Shown in pieces: positions 50,939 to 59,781 of a stretch of 64,000 nt of DNA. Under the pieces are notes generated by a model. That model saw nothing but the letters and a program-made list of their open reading frames with translations. It did no database searches and was not told the origin of the DNA. The number at the start of each line of letters is the position of its first letter. The first letter of the stretch is position 1. Source of the stretch: Actinomycetospora endophytica (GTDB taxonomy: Bacteria; Actinomycetota; Actinomycetes; Mycobacteriales; Pseudonocardiaceae); NCBI RefSeq assembly GCF_021026375.1, contig NZ_JAJNDB010000006.1, forward strand, positions 248,001 through 312,000, in the 5' to 3' direction. The translations under genes were made by a program, and so were the position numbers.

Positions 50939-51601
50939 TCAGGGCAGCCGCGAGGTGCCCACCTGCGGGAGCGTCTCGATGACGCTCGCGAGGTGGGCGC
51001 GCATCGCGGCCTCGGCGCGTGCGGCGTCCCGGGCCCGGACCGCCTCGATGATCTCGAGGTGCTGGGGCAGCGACACCGACGCCCGGCCCGGCAGCAGCGC
51101 GAGCCGGAACTGGTGGCGCACGTTCTGCCCGCGCAGCCGCTCGAGCACGCCTTCGGCCACCTGCTGGCCGGCGGCCGCCCGTACCGCGGTGTGCAGCCGG
51201 CGGTTGAGGTCGGAGTACGCGAAGACGTCGCCGCGCTCCACAGCGCCGCGCATGTCGTCGCCGATCTGGCGCAGCGCCTCGAGGTCCTCGTCGGTCGCGC
51301 GCTCGGCGGCCTTGGCGGCGCACAGGCCCTCGACGACCATGCGCACCTCGGAGATCTCGATCGCCTCGCCCAGCGAGACCGCGCGCACCCGGGCGCCGCG
51401 GTTCTGGACCCGCTCGACCAGCCCCTCCGCGGCGAGCTGGACCAGCGCGGTGCGCACCGCGGCGCGGCTGGCCCCGAACTGCACCGAGAGGTCCGCCTCG
51501 ACGAGTCGCTGGTTGGGGGCGAACTCGCCCTCGTGGATGGCGGTGCGCACGAGGTCGACGACGTCCTCGGTCCCGCCCGCGGCTGAGGTCACCACGCTCA
51601 T
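50939..51601 (-). CDS. GntR family regulator, FCD subfamily
   Basis: 220 residues. Winged helix (about 10-75: QRLVEADLSVQFGASRAAVRTALVQLAAEGLVERVQNRGARV) and an FCD effector domain (about 85-210) with EISEVRMVVEGL, YSDLNRRLHTAV and LPQHLEIIEAV. Acts probably on the ATTGTnnACAAT sites at 49401 and 51681, repressing the lig genes and itself until a pathway acid is present. ATG 51601 follows GAGGGGG. Confidence 0.88.
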   Translation of the reverse strand: MSVVTSAAGGTEDVVDLVRTAIHEGEFAPNQRLVEADLSVQFGASRAAVRTALVQLAAEGLVERVQNRGARVRAVSLGEAIEISEVRMVVEGLCAAKAAERATDEDLEALRQIGDDMRGAVERGDVFAYSDLNRRLHTAVRAAAGQQVAEGVLERLRGQNVRHQFRLALLPGRASVSLPQHLEIIEAVRARDAARAEAAMRAHLASVIETLPQVGTSRLP

Positions 51602-51680
51602 CGCCACCCCCTCGTCCGAACGGGACGGACAGTACGCGTCCCCGTCACCCAGACTGCCAGCCACCAGTATCTGATCCAAG

Positions 51681-51692
51681 ATTGTGAACAAT
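51681..51692. promoter_or_regulatory. FCD-type GntR operator, site 2
   Basis: ATTGT-GA-ACAAT, in the 153-base gap between the divergent regulator and ligI genes. Shares both arms with the site at 49401. Confidence 0.65.
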
Positions 51693-51754
51693 ACTTGCGC
51701 CGATTGTGGCGGGCGTGGAGAGTGAGCGGGCCGTCACAGACCGGGAGGACCACC

Positions 51755-52681
51755 GTGGGCTCTCCGAGCTTCACCCCGACCCCGGGGTGGCTGGATCACG
51801 ACCGCCACCCGTCGTCGCCGACGTTCCGGTTGCCGCCCGGCACCGTGGACGCGCACTGCCACGTCTTCGGACCGGGCGCCGTCTTCCCTTACGCGCCGGA
51901 GCGCAAGTACACCCCCACCGACGCCGGGCGCGACGAGCTCTTCGCCCTGCGCGACCACCTCGGGGTCAGCCGCTCCGTGATCGTCCAGGCGACCTGCCAC
52001 GGCGCCGACAACCGGGCGATGGTCGACGCCGTCCGCGCCGCCGGCGACCGCGCCCGCGGGATCGCCACCGTCCGCCCCGACGTCACCGACGCCGAGCTGG
52101 CCACGCTGCACGAGTCGGGCGTCCGCGGGGTGCGCTTCAACTTCCTCAAACGCCTGGTCGACGCCGCCCCGGCCGACGACCTCGCCGTGATCGCCGCGAA
52201 GATCGCCCCGTTCGGCTGGCACGCCGTCGTCTACTTCGAGGCCGAGTCGCTCGACGAGCTCGAGGGCGTCCTCGGCGGCCTGCCGGTACCGCTGGTCGTC
52301 GACCACATGGGCCGGCCCGACGTCACCCGCGATGTCCACGGCACCGCGTTCTCGCACTTCCTGCGCTTCGTCGACCGCCACGACGTCTGGGTCAAGGTCA
52401 GCTGCCCGGAGCGGCTCTCCGTGTCCGGGCCGCCGGCGCGCGACGGCGAGCGCGACGCCTACCGCGACGTCGTGCCGTTCGCCCGCCGGGTCGTCGCCGA
52501 GTTCGGCGACCGCGTGCTCTGGGGCACCGACTGGCCCCACCCCAACCTCACCGACCACATGCCCGACGACGGCCTGCTCGTCGACCACGTCCCGCACGTC
52601 GCACCGAGCTCCGGGTCGCAGCAGCGGCTGCTCGTCGACAACCCGATGCGGCTCTACTGGCCCGAGGAGGTCCGGCCGTGA
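51755..52681 (+). CDS. ligI: 2-pyrone-4,6-dicarboxylate hydrolase
   Basis: 308 residues, amidohydrolase (cog3618) fold that opens the lactone of PDC to 4-oxalomesaconate. Motifs match the Sphingobium LigI pattern: VDAHCHVFGP, ERKYTP, IVQATCHGADN, GVRFNFLKRLVD, VVDHMGRPDV, WGTDWPHPNLTDHMPDDG and NPMRLYW. No divalent metal is needed in LigI. GTG 51755 follows GGGAGGA. It overlaps the next MFS gene (GTGA). It joins with GalD, LigJ and LigK to take PDC to pyruvate and oxaloacetate. Confidence 0.93.
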   Translation: MGSPSFTPTPGWLDHDRHPSSPTFRLPPGTVDAHCHVFGPGAVFPYAPERKYTPTDAGRDELFALRDHLGVSRSVIVQATCHGADNRAMVDAVRAAGDRARGIATVRPDVTDAELATLHESGVRGVRFNFLKRLVDAAPADDLAVIAAKIAPFGWHAVVYFEAESLDELEGVLGGLPVPLVVDHMGRPDVTRDVHGTAFSHFLRFVDRHDVWVKVSCPERLSVSGPPARDGERDAYRDVVPFARRVVAEFGDRVLWGTDWPHPNLTDHMPDDGLLVDHVPHVAPSSGSQQRLLVDNPMRLYWPEEVRP

Positions 52682-54069
52682 GCGCACCCCTCGCCGCCGC
52701 GAGCGCCCAGCAGCGCCTCGACCGGCTCCCGATCTCCCGGTTCCACCGGATCACGCTGATCGCGGTGTCGTTCGCCTACTTCTTCGAGTTCGCCGACATC
52801 AACACCTTCGCCGTCACCGCCCCGCGACTGATCAAGCTCTGGGGCGTCACGGTGAACCAGATCGCCTACGTGACCTCGACGTCGTTCGTCGGGATGTTCG
52901 TCGGCTCGATCGTCGCGGGCGCGCTGGCCGACCGCATCGGGCGCAAGCGGGCCCTGACCGCGACCACGGTCTTCTTCGGGCTCTTCTCGCTGGTCTCGGT
53001 GTTCTCGTGGGACGTCGTCTCGCTCGGCGTCTTCCGCTTCCTCACCTCGGCGGGGCTCGCCGCGATGACGGTGGTCGCGGTCATCTACCTCTCCGAGCTC
53101 TTCCCCGCCGCGAAGCGCGGCCGCTTCCAGGCGTACGCGATCGCCATCGGCATCTGCGGGACGCCCGCGACGAGCCTGCTCGCGAGCGCCCTCGTCCCGG
53201 TCGCCGACTGGACGTGGCGGTTGGTCTTCCTCTGGGGCGCCCTCGGGCTGGGCTTCGTGTTCTTCCTGCGCCACCTGGCCGAATCGCCGCGCTGGCTGGA
53301 GAACCGCGGCGAGACCGAGCGGGCCGACGAGGTCCTGCGCTCGATCGAGGCCCGCGTCGAGGCCGAGCACGGCCCGCTGCCCGAGCCGGAGATCCCGACG
53401 GCGGCCCCCGCCGCACCCGCCGTCGAGGGTGCCTCCGCCGACGAGCCCCGCTGGCGGCTGCTCCTGCGGCGACCGGTGCTGATGCCGACGCTGCTGCTCT
53501 GCGTCCTGTGGGTCACCCAGACCATCGGCTTCTTCGGCTACTCGAGCTGGGCCCCGACGCTCCTGGCCAAGCAGGGCTTCAGCGTGGAGAGCTCGATCTT
53601 CTACGTCGCGCTCACCACCGTCGGCGCCCCGCTGGGCTGCCTGCTCGCCGCCGCCGTCATCGACCGCGTCGAGCGCAAGTGGTGCCTCGCGGTGTTCGGC
53701 GCCGCGATCGGTCTGTTCGGCCTGCTCTACGGCCTGACGTTCGACCCGGTGCTGATCGTGGTGTTCGGGTTCCTCGTCAACCTGGTCGAGCGCGGCTACA
53801 CGGCCCTGGCCTACGCGTACTCCCCGGAGCTCTTCGACACCCGCACCCGGTCCCTGGGCACCGGCATCTCGTACGGCGTCGGACGACTCTCCAACGCCGC
53901 GGGCCCACTGATCATCGCGGCGCTCTACACCGGCTCGGGATACCAGGCGGTGTTCGTGTTCATCGCCGCCACCTGGTTCGTCGGCGCCGTCGTCGTGGCC
54001 CTCTTCGGACCGCGCACGAGGCAGCGACCACTCGACCGTGCGCCGGCGGTGAGCCCCGCGTCCGCCTGA
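52678..54069 (+). CDS. MFS transporter, probable aromatic-acid importer 2
   Basis: 463 residues, 12 helices, sugar/metabolite:H+ symporter type. FADINTFAVTAPRL in helix 1, ADRIGRKRALT in loop 2-3, YLSELFPAAKRGRFQAY, AESPRWLENRGETERA after helix 6 and YSPELFDTRTRSLGTG in helix 11 region. Co-transcribed with ligI through a 4-base overlap. Substrate is probably PDC or a related di- or tricarboxylate; inference from position. Confidence 0.88.
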   Translation: MSAPLAAASAQQRLDRLPISRFHRITLIAVSFAYFFEFADINTFAVTAPRLIKLWGVTVNQIAYVTSTSFVGMFVGSIVAGALADRIGRKRALTATTVFFGLFSLVSVFSWDVVSLGVFRFLTSAGLAAMTVVAVIYLSELFPAAKRGRFQAYAIAIGICGTPATSLLASALVPVADWTWRLVFLWGALGLGFVFFLRHLAESPRWLENRGETERADEVLRSIEARVEAEHGPLPEPEIPTAAPAAPAVEGASADEPRWRLLLRRPVLMPTLLLCVLWVTQTIGFFGYSSWAPTLLAKQGFSVESSIFYVALTTVGAPLGCLLAAAVIDRVERKWCLAVFGAAIGLFGLLYGLTFDPVLIVVFGFLVNLVERGYTALAYAYSPELFDTRTRSLGTGISYGVGRLSNAAGPLIIAALYTGSGYQAVFVFIAATWFVGAVVVALFGPRTRQRPLDRAPAVSPASA

Positions 54070-54097
54070 GCCGGCGGCGTATCCGGGACAATGGCCG

Positions 54098-56626
54098 GTG
54101 ATGAGTACCCCGGCCCTCCTCCCCTCCCCCGGCGCTGACCCCGACGAGCTGTTCGAGGGCTTCTCCGCGTGGGCGGCCGAGCGTGGGCTGGAGCTCTACC
54201 CCGCCCAGGCCGAGGCGCTCATCGAGCTCGTCACCGGCGCCAACGTCATCGTCTCCACCCCCACCGGGTCCGGGAAGTCGCTCATCGCGCTGGGCGCCCA
54301 CGTCGCGGCGATGTCCCGCGGCGAGCGCACCGTCTACACCGCGCCGATCAAGGCGCTGGTCAGCGAGAAGTTCTTCTCCCTCGGCGCGCAGCTCGGCTAT
54401 GCGAACGTCGGGATGCTCACCGGTGACGCGGCGGTCAACCCCGAGGCCCCGGTCATCTGCTGCACCGCCGAGGTGCTGGCGAACTGGGCGCTGCGCGAGG
54501 GGGCGGCGGCGGACATCGGCCAGGTCGTGATGGACGAGTTCCACTTCTACGCCGACCCGGACCGCGGCTGGGCCTGGCAGGTGCCGCTGATCGAACTGCC
54601 GCAGTGCCAGTTCCTGCTGATGTCGGCGACCCTCGGCGACGTCTCGTTCTTCCAGAAAGACCTCACCGCGCGCACCGGCCGCGAGACCGCCGTCGTCGCG
54701 CACACCGAGCGCCCGGTGCCGCTGTCGTTCCGTTGGTCGACCACACCGCTGCACGAGACGATCTCCGAGCTGATCTCGGGGAACCAGGCACCGGTCTACA
54801 TCGTGCACACCACGCAGGCGGCCGCCGTCGAGCAGGCGCAGGCGCTGATGAGCCTCAACGTCTCGACCCGCGAGCAGAAGGAGCAGATCGCCGAGCTGAT
54901 CGGCTCCTTCCGGTTCACCGCCGGGTTCGGCAGGACGCTCTCGCGCCTGGTCCGCCACGGCATCGGCGTGCACCACGCGGGGATGCTGCCCAAGTACCGC
55001 CGGCTCGTGGAGACCCTCGCCCAGGCCGGCCTGCTCAAGCTCATCTGCGGGACCGACACCCTCGGCGTCGGGATCAACATCCCGATCCGGACGGTGCTGT
55101 TCACGGCACTGACGAAGTTCGACGGCCAGCGCGTGCGCCACCTGCGGGCGCGGGAGTTCCACCAGGTCGCGGGCCGAGCGGGCCGCGCCGGGTACGACGT
55201 CGCGGGCTACGTCGTCGTGCAGGCCCCCGAGCACGAGGTGGAGAACGCGAAGCGTCTCGCGAAGGCCGGCGACGACGTCAAGAAGCAGCGGCGCGTGGTG
55301 CGGGTGAAGCCGCCGGACGGGTTCGTCTCCTGGTCGGAGCGCACCATGGAGAAGCTCGTCGAGGCCCAGCCCGAGCAGCTGACCAGCCAGATGCGGGTGA
55401 CGACGGCGATGTTGCTGCAGGTCGCGCAGCGCCCCGGCCCGTACTTCCCGGCCATGCGCCACCTGCTCGAGGACAACCACTCCGACCGGCCCACGCAGCG
55501 CTGGCTCATCCTGCGGGCCGTGCAGCAGTTCCGCGGGCTGCTGGAGGCCGACGTCGTCGAGCGGCTGGAGGTTCCCGACGACGCCGGGCGCACCGTCCGG
55601 CTCGTCGACGACCTGCAGGTCGACTTCGCGCTCAACCAGCCGCTCTCCCCGTTCGCGCTCGCCGCGTTCGACCTCCTCGACCCGGAGTCGCCGACCTACG
55701 CCCTGGACATGGTGAGCGTGGTCGAGTCGACCCTCGACGACCCGAAGCAGGTGCTGCGCGCCCAGGAGAACTCGGCCCGCGGCGAGGCGGTCGGCGCGAT
55801 GAAGGCCGAGGGGCTCGAGTACGAGGAGCGGATGGAACGCCTCGAGGAGATCACCTGGCCGAAGCCGCTGCTGGAGCTGCTGGAGCCGGCGTTCGAGTCC
55901 TACCGCAAGGGCCACCCGTGGGTCGGCGACGTCGAGCTCTCCTGCAAGTCCGTCGTGCGGGACCTCTACGAGCGGGCCATGAACTTCACCGAGTTCGTCT
56001 CGCACTACAAGATCGCCCGCTCCGAGGGCCTCGTCCTGCGCTACCTGACCGACGCCTACCGCGCGCTGCGCCAGACGATCCCGGACGTGTCCCGCACCGA
56101 GGACCTCGAGGACGTCATCGCCTGGCTCGGCGAGCTCGTCCGCCAGACCGACTCCTCGCTGCTCGACGAGTGGGAGACGCTGACCAACCCCTCCGAGCTC
56201 GACGCGGCGGGCGCGGACGCGGCGCCGATCGACCAGGGCCCGCCGCCGGTCACCCGCAACGCGCGGGCGTTCCGCGTGCTCGTGCGCAACGAGATGTTCC
56301 GTCGCGTGGAGCTCTTCGAGCGCCGCTGGCCCGCCGATCTCGCCGAGCTCTCCGGCGACGACGGGCCCTCCACCGACGAGTGGGCCGACGCGATGGAGCG
56401 CTACTTCGCCGATTACCCGACCCTCGGCGCCGGCCCCGACGCCCGCGGTCCGGCGCTGTTCCGGGTGGACGACAAGGGGCGGACGTGGGAGGTCCGCCAG
56501 GTGTTCGACGACCCCGAGAACGACCACGACTGGGGGATCACGGCCACCGTCGACCTCGACGCCTCCGACGAGATCGGCTCCGCGGTCGTGCAGGTGACCC
56601 ACGTGGGGCCGTTCTCCGTGGTCTGA
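54098..56626 (+). CDS. Ski2-like DEAD/DEAH helicase with DUF3516 C-terminus
   Basis: 842 residues. Walker A STPTGSGKSLIAL (about 54-66), APIKALVSEKF, the DEAD-box variant MDEFHFY, MSATLG, the second RecA motif IGVHHAGMLPKYRR, GTDTLGVGINIPIRTVLF, and motif VI HQVAGRAGRAGYD. The C-terminal 400 residues match the DUF3516 extension of actinobacterial helicases, in the Ski2/DOB1 line of RNA helicases. Start GTG 54098 or ATG 54101. The reading frame ends with three in-frame TGA codons in a 9-base tandem repeat. Confidence 0.9.
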   Translation: MMSTPALLPSPGADPDELFEGFSAWAAERGLELYPAQAEALIELVTGANVIVSTPTGSGKSLIALGAHVAAMSRGERTVYTAPIKALVSEKFFSLGAQLGYANVGMLTGDAAVNPEAPVICCTAEVLANWALREGAAADIGQVVMDEFHFYADPDRGWAWQVPLIELPQCQFLLMSATLGDVSFFQKDLTARTGRETAVVAHTERPVPLSFRWSTTPLHETISELISGNQAPVYIVHTTQAAAVEQAQALMSLNVSTREQKEQIAELIGSFRFTAGFGRTLSRLVRHGIGVHHAGMLPKYRRLVETLAQAGLLKLICGTDTLGVGINIPIRTVLFTALTKFDGQRVRHLRAREFHQVAGRAGRAGYDVAGYVVVQAPEHEVENAKRLAKAGDDVKKQRRVVRVKPPDGFVSWSERTMEKLVEAQPEQLTSQMRVTTAMLLQVAQRPGPYFPAMRHLLEDNHSDRPTQRWLILRAVQQFRGLLEADVVERLEVPDDAGRTVRLVDDLQVDFALNQPLSPFALAAFDLLDPESPTYALDMVSVVESTLDDPKQVLRAQENSARGEAVGAMKAEGLEYEERMERLEEITWPKPLLELLEPAFESYRKGHPWVGDVELSCKSVVRDLYERAMNFTEFVSHYKIARSEGLVLRYLTDAYRALRQTIPDVSRTEDLEDVIAWLGELVRQTDSSLLDEWETLTNPSELDAAGADAAPIDQGPPPVTRNARAFRVLVRNEMFRRVELFERRWPADLAELSGDDGPSTDEWADAMERYFADYPTLGAGPDARGPALFRVDDKGRTWEVRQVFDDPENDHDWGITATVDLDASDEIGSAVVQVTHVGPFSVV

Positions 56627-56647
56627 GGGGTCTGAGGGGTCTGAGGG
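56621..56647 (+). repeat. 9-base tandem repeat creating three in-frame stops
   Basis: GTCTGAGGG repeated three times (56621, 56630, 56639). Since the unit is 9 bases, each TGA is in frame with the helicase gene. Confidence 0.9.
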
Positions 56648-56650
56648 ATC

Positions 56651-57217
56651 TCAGTGCAGGCCGGCCGCCTCCCGTGCCCGCCGCCGGCGAACCTTCGCCC
56701 GCTGCCACCAGGTGCGCTCGGACTCGGCGGTGACGGTGAGCTGGAGACCGTGCACCACGTGGATCACCAGCCCCGCGGCGACCGCCAGGTTCGCGCGCCG
56801 GTACAGCCCGTAGGTGGTCACCGCGGAGCGCACGGTCGACCGGATCCGCCGACGGAAGGCGGCGAGGTCCAGGTCGCGCTCCTCGTGCGGGACGAGACTG
56901 ACCGGCCACCCCTGCCGGTGCGCCACGTCGGGCTCGCGCACGACGTGCCCGGCCGCCTCGAGCCGGCGGAGCATCTTGGACGTGGTGCTCCGGGTGAGGC
57001 CGACACGCTCACCGATGGCTCCGCTCGACAACGAACCCAGCCGTCGCAACAGGTCCAGGGTGTGTAGTTCCGGGAGCCCGAGATCGAGCCGGGCCGCCAC
57101 CGACTCCCGGTAGCGCTGGACGACCGGGAGGAGATGATCGACCAGCAGGTCGGTCAGTTCGTCGGTGGCGGCGACGATCTCCGCCTCGCGTTCCTGCTTG
57201 TGGTCCGCCTCGGTCAC
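56651..57217 (-). CDS. MarR-type winged-helix regulator
   Basis: About 188 residues. Helix-turn-helix and wing at LELHTLDLLRRL-like: LPELHTLDLLRRLGSLSSG, then RVGLTRSTTSKMLRRLEAAGHVV, matching MarR recognition helices. The C-terminal third is helical and hydrophobic, unlike standard MarR. Start uncertain: GTG 57217 (VTEADHKQE) or ATG 57277. Divergent from a LuxR gene across a region with twin palindromes (family G). Confidence 0.72.
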   Translation of the reverse strand: MTEADHKQEREAEIVAATDELTDLLVDHLLPVVQRYRESVAARLDLGLPELHTLDLLRRLGSLSSGAIGERVGLTRSTTSKMLRRLEAAGHVVREPDVAHRQGWPVSLVPHEERDLDLAAFRRRIRSTVRSAVTTYGLYRRANLAVAAGLVIHVVHGLQLTVTAESERTWWQRAKVRRRRAREAAGLH

Positions 57218-57303
57218 CGGACCACTCTGGGCGTCTCCGACGGAGCGCGGAGGCCGTTCGCGCGAAACTCCGATCATCGCGGTCCGCAGCCGGGCGCCCG
57301 GCA

Positions 57304-57324
57304 ACCGAGTCACCGTGACTCGGT
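57304..57324. repeat. Family G palindrome, copy 1
   Basis: ACCGAGTCAC and its complement around a central C (21 bases, perfect), followed by CACACCAGAGCA. Repeated in the same orientation at 57411-57431. Could be an operator or a short repetitive element. Confidence 0.8.
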
Positions 57325-57410
57325 CACACCAGAGCATTTCCCCCTGCAGGCAACGTCCGCGGCGTCGCGATCCGCAACCCGACCTCCGCAGGCGGAACCG
57401 CGACGGCCCG

Positions 57411-57431
57411 ACCGAGTCACGGTGACTCGGT
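57411..57431. repeat. Family G palindrome, copy 2
   Basis: ACCGAGTCAC and complement around a central G, followed by CGCACCAGAACA. 107 bases from copy 1, giving a direct repeat of about 33 bases. Confidence 0.8.
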
Positions 57432-57642
57432 CGCACCAGAACACGTGGCCATCCCGGAGTCCGCAGACCGCTGGTTCGTTCGACGGCGACCCACTCGCGC
57501 AATCTGATGGTCCGGACGGCGGTCGCCCGCTCGGCCGTGACGGTCGGACGGCGCGACGGCTTACTGGACGCTTCGAGGGACAGGGGCTGGCAGACGGGTC
57601 GTCACACGCACCCCACGCGCTACACGGCGTCACACTCGACCC

Positions 57643-58443
57643 ATGGCTGCCCCGCTTCTCGCGCCGGGGGCACCGGGGGGTCAGCGCGCGGAGTTCTGGC
57701 TCGACCTGGTCGCCTCGCTCTGCGCGAGCCCACTCGACCATCTTCCGGACGCGGTCGTCGCCGACGCGCTGACCGCCAGCTTCGAGGCCACCGCGACCGC
57801 CGTCCACGTCCGCCGCGGGCCGCACGTCACGCAGACCGTGCACGGCCCGCACGAACCCGCCGACCGGTGGGAGGAGGCGAACCGGTTCGCCCGGACCCGT
57901 GCGGCCGTCGAGCATCCGCTCCTGGCGTACTATCTCGCGACCGGGGACGACCGCGCCCACGACCTCGACGACGTCCCGGTGCTCATCGACCGGCACGGCT
58001 GCGGGGACTGGCGCGAGCAGGCCCGCGCCCAGGCCGTGGACCGGCAGATCGCCGTGCCGCTCGTGCACGCGCCGGGTCACCACCACAGCTACGTCATCGG
58101 CCGCAGCGAGCCGTTCGCACCCGAGGACGTGCGGTTCGCGCGGCGGCTCCAGGGCCTGCTGCGGGGCCTCGCCGGCCAGATCGCCGCGACGCGTGAGGTG
58201 CCCGGTGACCTCGCGGCCGATGTCGGGCTGACCCCGCGCGAGACCGCCGCCCTGGTGGCGGTGGCCGAGGGCCTGACCGCCGACGCCGTGGCCCGGCGCC
58301 TCGGGATCAGCCCGCGCACCGTCCACAAGCATCTCGAGCGCGCGTACGCCAAGCTCGGCGTGCGTGACCGGGTGTCCGCGGTCGTCCGGGCGGGACGCCT
58401 CGGGCTGCTCCCGACGACCGCCGGGTCAGCTCTTCTTCCGTGA
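57643..58443 (+). CDS. LuxR-type transcriptional regulator
   Basis: 266 residues. C-terminal LuxR helix-turn-helix (about 200-260): LTPRETAALVAVAEGLTADAVARRLGISPRTVHKHLERAYAKLGVRDR. The N-terminal 190 residues resemble a GAF-like sensor (PLLAYYLATGDDRAHDLDDV, VDRQIAVPLVHAPGHHHSYVIGRSEPF). Its 3' end overlaps the xth gene by 18 bases. Ligand unknown. Confidence 0.85.
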   Translation: MAAPLLAPGAPGGQRAEFWLDLVASLCASPLDHLPDAVVADALTASFEATATAVHVRRGPHVTQTVHGPHEPADRWEEANRFARTRAAVEHPLLAYYLATGDDRAHDLDDVPVLIDRHGCGDWREQARAQAVDRQIAVPLVHAPGHHHSYVIGRSEPFAPEDVRFARRLQGLLRGLAGQIAATREVPGDLAADVGLTPRETAALVAVAEGLTADAVARRLGISPRTVHKHLERAYAKLGVRDRVSAVVRAGRLGLLPTTAGSALLP

Positions 58444-59292
58444 CCCGCCCTTCTTCGCCCCGAGCGACGGGGGCGGCACGACCGGACCGAGGTCGCCGTC
58501 GGGAGCCTCGTCGAGGTCGAGCATCACCGGGGCGTGGTCGGACGGGCCGGTGCCCTTACGGGCCTGCCGGTCGATCCAGGTCGCGGCGCGGCGCTCGGCG
58601 ATCGGCGCACCGGCCAGGATCAGGTCGATGCGCATGCCGCGGTCCTGGTGGAAGGCGCCGCCGCGGTAGTCCCAGTAGCTGAAGACCTTCTCCGAGGGCC
58701 AGCGCTCGCGCACCACGTCGTGCAGGCCGGTCTTCTGCAGCGCGGCGAGCGCGTCACGCTCGGGCAGCGTCACGTGGGTGGACTCCGCGAACGCCTCGAC
58801 GGAGTAGACGTCGGCGTCGGTGGGGGCGATGTTGAAGTCGCCCGCCACGATCGTCGTCGACGGGTCGCCCGCCTCCACGGCGTCGCGCAGCGCGGCCAGC
58901 CACTCCAGCTTGTAGGCGTAGTGCGGATCCTGCGGGTCCCGCCCGTTGGGCACGTACACCGAGGTCACGCGCATGCCGCCGCAGGTCGCGGTGACCGAGC
59001 GCGCCTCCTGGTGCGGGTAGCCGGGGCCGCCGGCCAGGCCCACCACGACGTCGTCGAGGCCGACCCGCGAGAGCAGCGCGACGCCGTTCCAGCGCCCCTC
59101 GCCGTGATGGGCCACGGCGTAGCCGCGCTCGGCGAGCGGCGCCCCGAAGGTCTCGTCGAACGCCTCGTCGGAGAGCTTGGTCTCCTGCAGGCACACGACA
59201 TCGGGCGCGCGCTCGTCGAGCCAGCCGAGCAGGCGCGGCTCGCGGGCCTTCGCGGAGTTCACGTTCCAGGTCGCCACTCGCACGCCCGCCAC
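58426..59292 (-). CDS. xth: Exodeoxyribonuclease III
   Basis: 288 residues. ATWNVNSAKAREPR, LQETKLSDEAF with the catalytic Glu, SVYVPNGRD, the VAGDFNIAPTDADVY loop and TGPSDHAPVMLDL with the catalytic Asp-His. AP endonuclease/3' exonuclease of base-excision repair. The lysine-rich tail GAKKGGSRKKS is an actinobacterial add-on. Starts GTG 59292. Confidence 0.92.
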   Translation of the reverse strand: MAGVRVATWNVNSAKAREPRLLGWLDERAPDVVCLQETKLSDEAFDETFGAPLAERGYAVAHHGEGRWNGVALLSRVGLDDVVVGLAGGPGYPHQEARSVTATCGGMRVTSVYVPNGRDPQDPHYAYKLEWLAALRDAVEAGDPSTTIVAGDFNIAPTDADVYSVEAFAESTHVTLPERDALAALQKTGLHDVVRERWPSEKVFSYWDYRGGAFHQDRGMRIDLILAGAPIAERRAATWIDRQARKGTGPSDHAPVMLDLDEAPDGDLGPVVPPPSLGAKKGGSRKKS

Positions 59293-59319
59293 GCTAGCCG
59301 GGGAGTCCGACAGCCGCGC

Positions 59320-59781
59320 TCAGCCCTCCACGGTGCGCTTCACCGTCGCGAGCGTGTGCTCCATCCCGGCCTTGTTGTGCGACGGGCTGTCGCTGGTGCG
59401 GCCCTTCCCGACGAGCGCGGCGATCGGGGTGCGCTTGTCCTGCCAGCGCTGGGTCACCTTGGTGCCCGCGCCCTCCGACTCGAGCGTGAAGCTCCAGCGC
59501 GCGACGCTCTGCCCGACGACGTCGACGTCCCAGCTGATCGTCCGCTGGGGCTCGTACTCGGCGATCGTGCTCGTCGTCGGCCAGCGCAGGATGCCCTTGC
59601 GGTTCCATCCGATGAAGCGCGCTCCCGGCCTCGGCCCGTCCGCGCCGCCGAGCCAGCGGATCGAGTAGGTCTCGGGCGAGATCTCGCCGATGCGGGAGGG
59701 GTCACCGACCAGTTCCCAGACCGCCGCCGGGGGCGCGTCCACGACCTCGCTGACCACCACGTCGGGCGCCTTCTCCGCCAC
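59320..59781 (-). CDS. SRPBCC family (polyketide cyclase-like) protein
   Basis: 153 residues, START-like fold: VVVSEVVDAPPAAVWELVGDP, ARFIGWNRKGILRW, RTISWDVDVVGQSVARWSFTLE and a long C-terminal helix with NKAGMEHTLATVKRTVEG. A hydrophobic ligand-binding protein. GTG 59781 follows GAGGAGG; the longer frame upstream is not homologous. Confidence 0.8.
   Translation of the reverse strand: MAEKAPDVVVSEVVDAPPAAVWELVGDPSRIGEISPETYSIRWLGGADGPRPGARFIGWNRKGILRWPTTSTIAEYEPQRTISWDVDVVGQSVARWSFTLESEGAGTKVTQRWQDKRTPIAALVGKGRTSDSPSHNKAGMEHTLATVKRTVEG

Larger units (their letters stand above)
57218..57642. other. Divergent regulator gap with twin palindromes
   Basis: 425 bases between the MarR-type gene and the LuxR gene, holding the two family G palindromes and an imperfect inverted repeat between them (GTCGCGATCCGC versus GCGGAACCGCGAC). 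No gene recognised. Confidence 0.55.

Noticed and set aside
57304-57431. Twin palindromes as a minimal CRISPR array
   Set aside because: Only two units, each a complete palindrome, no third repeat, and no cas genes nearby.
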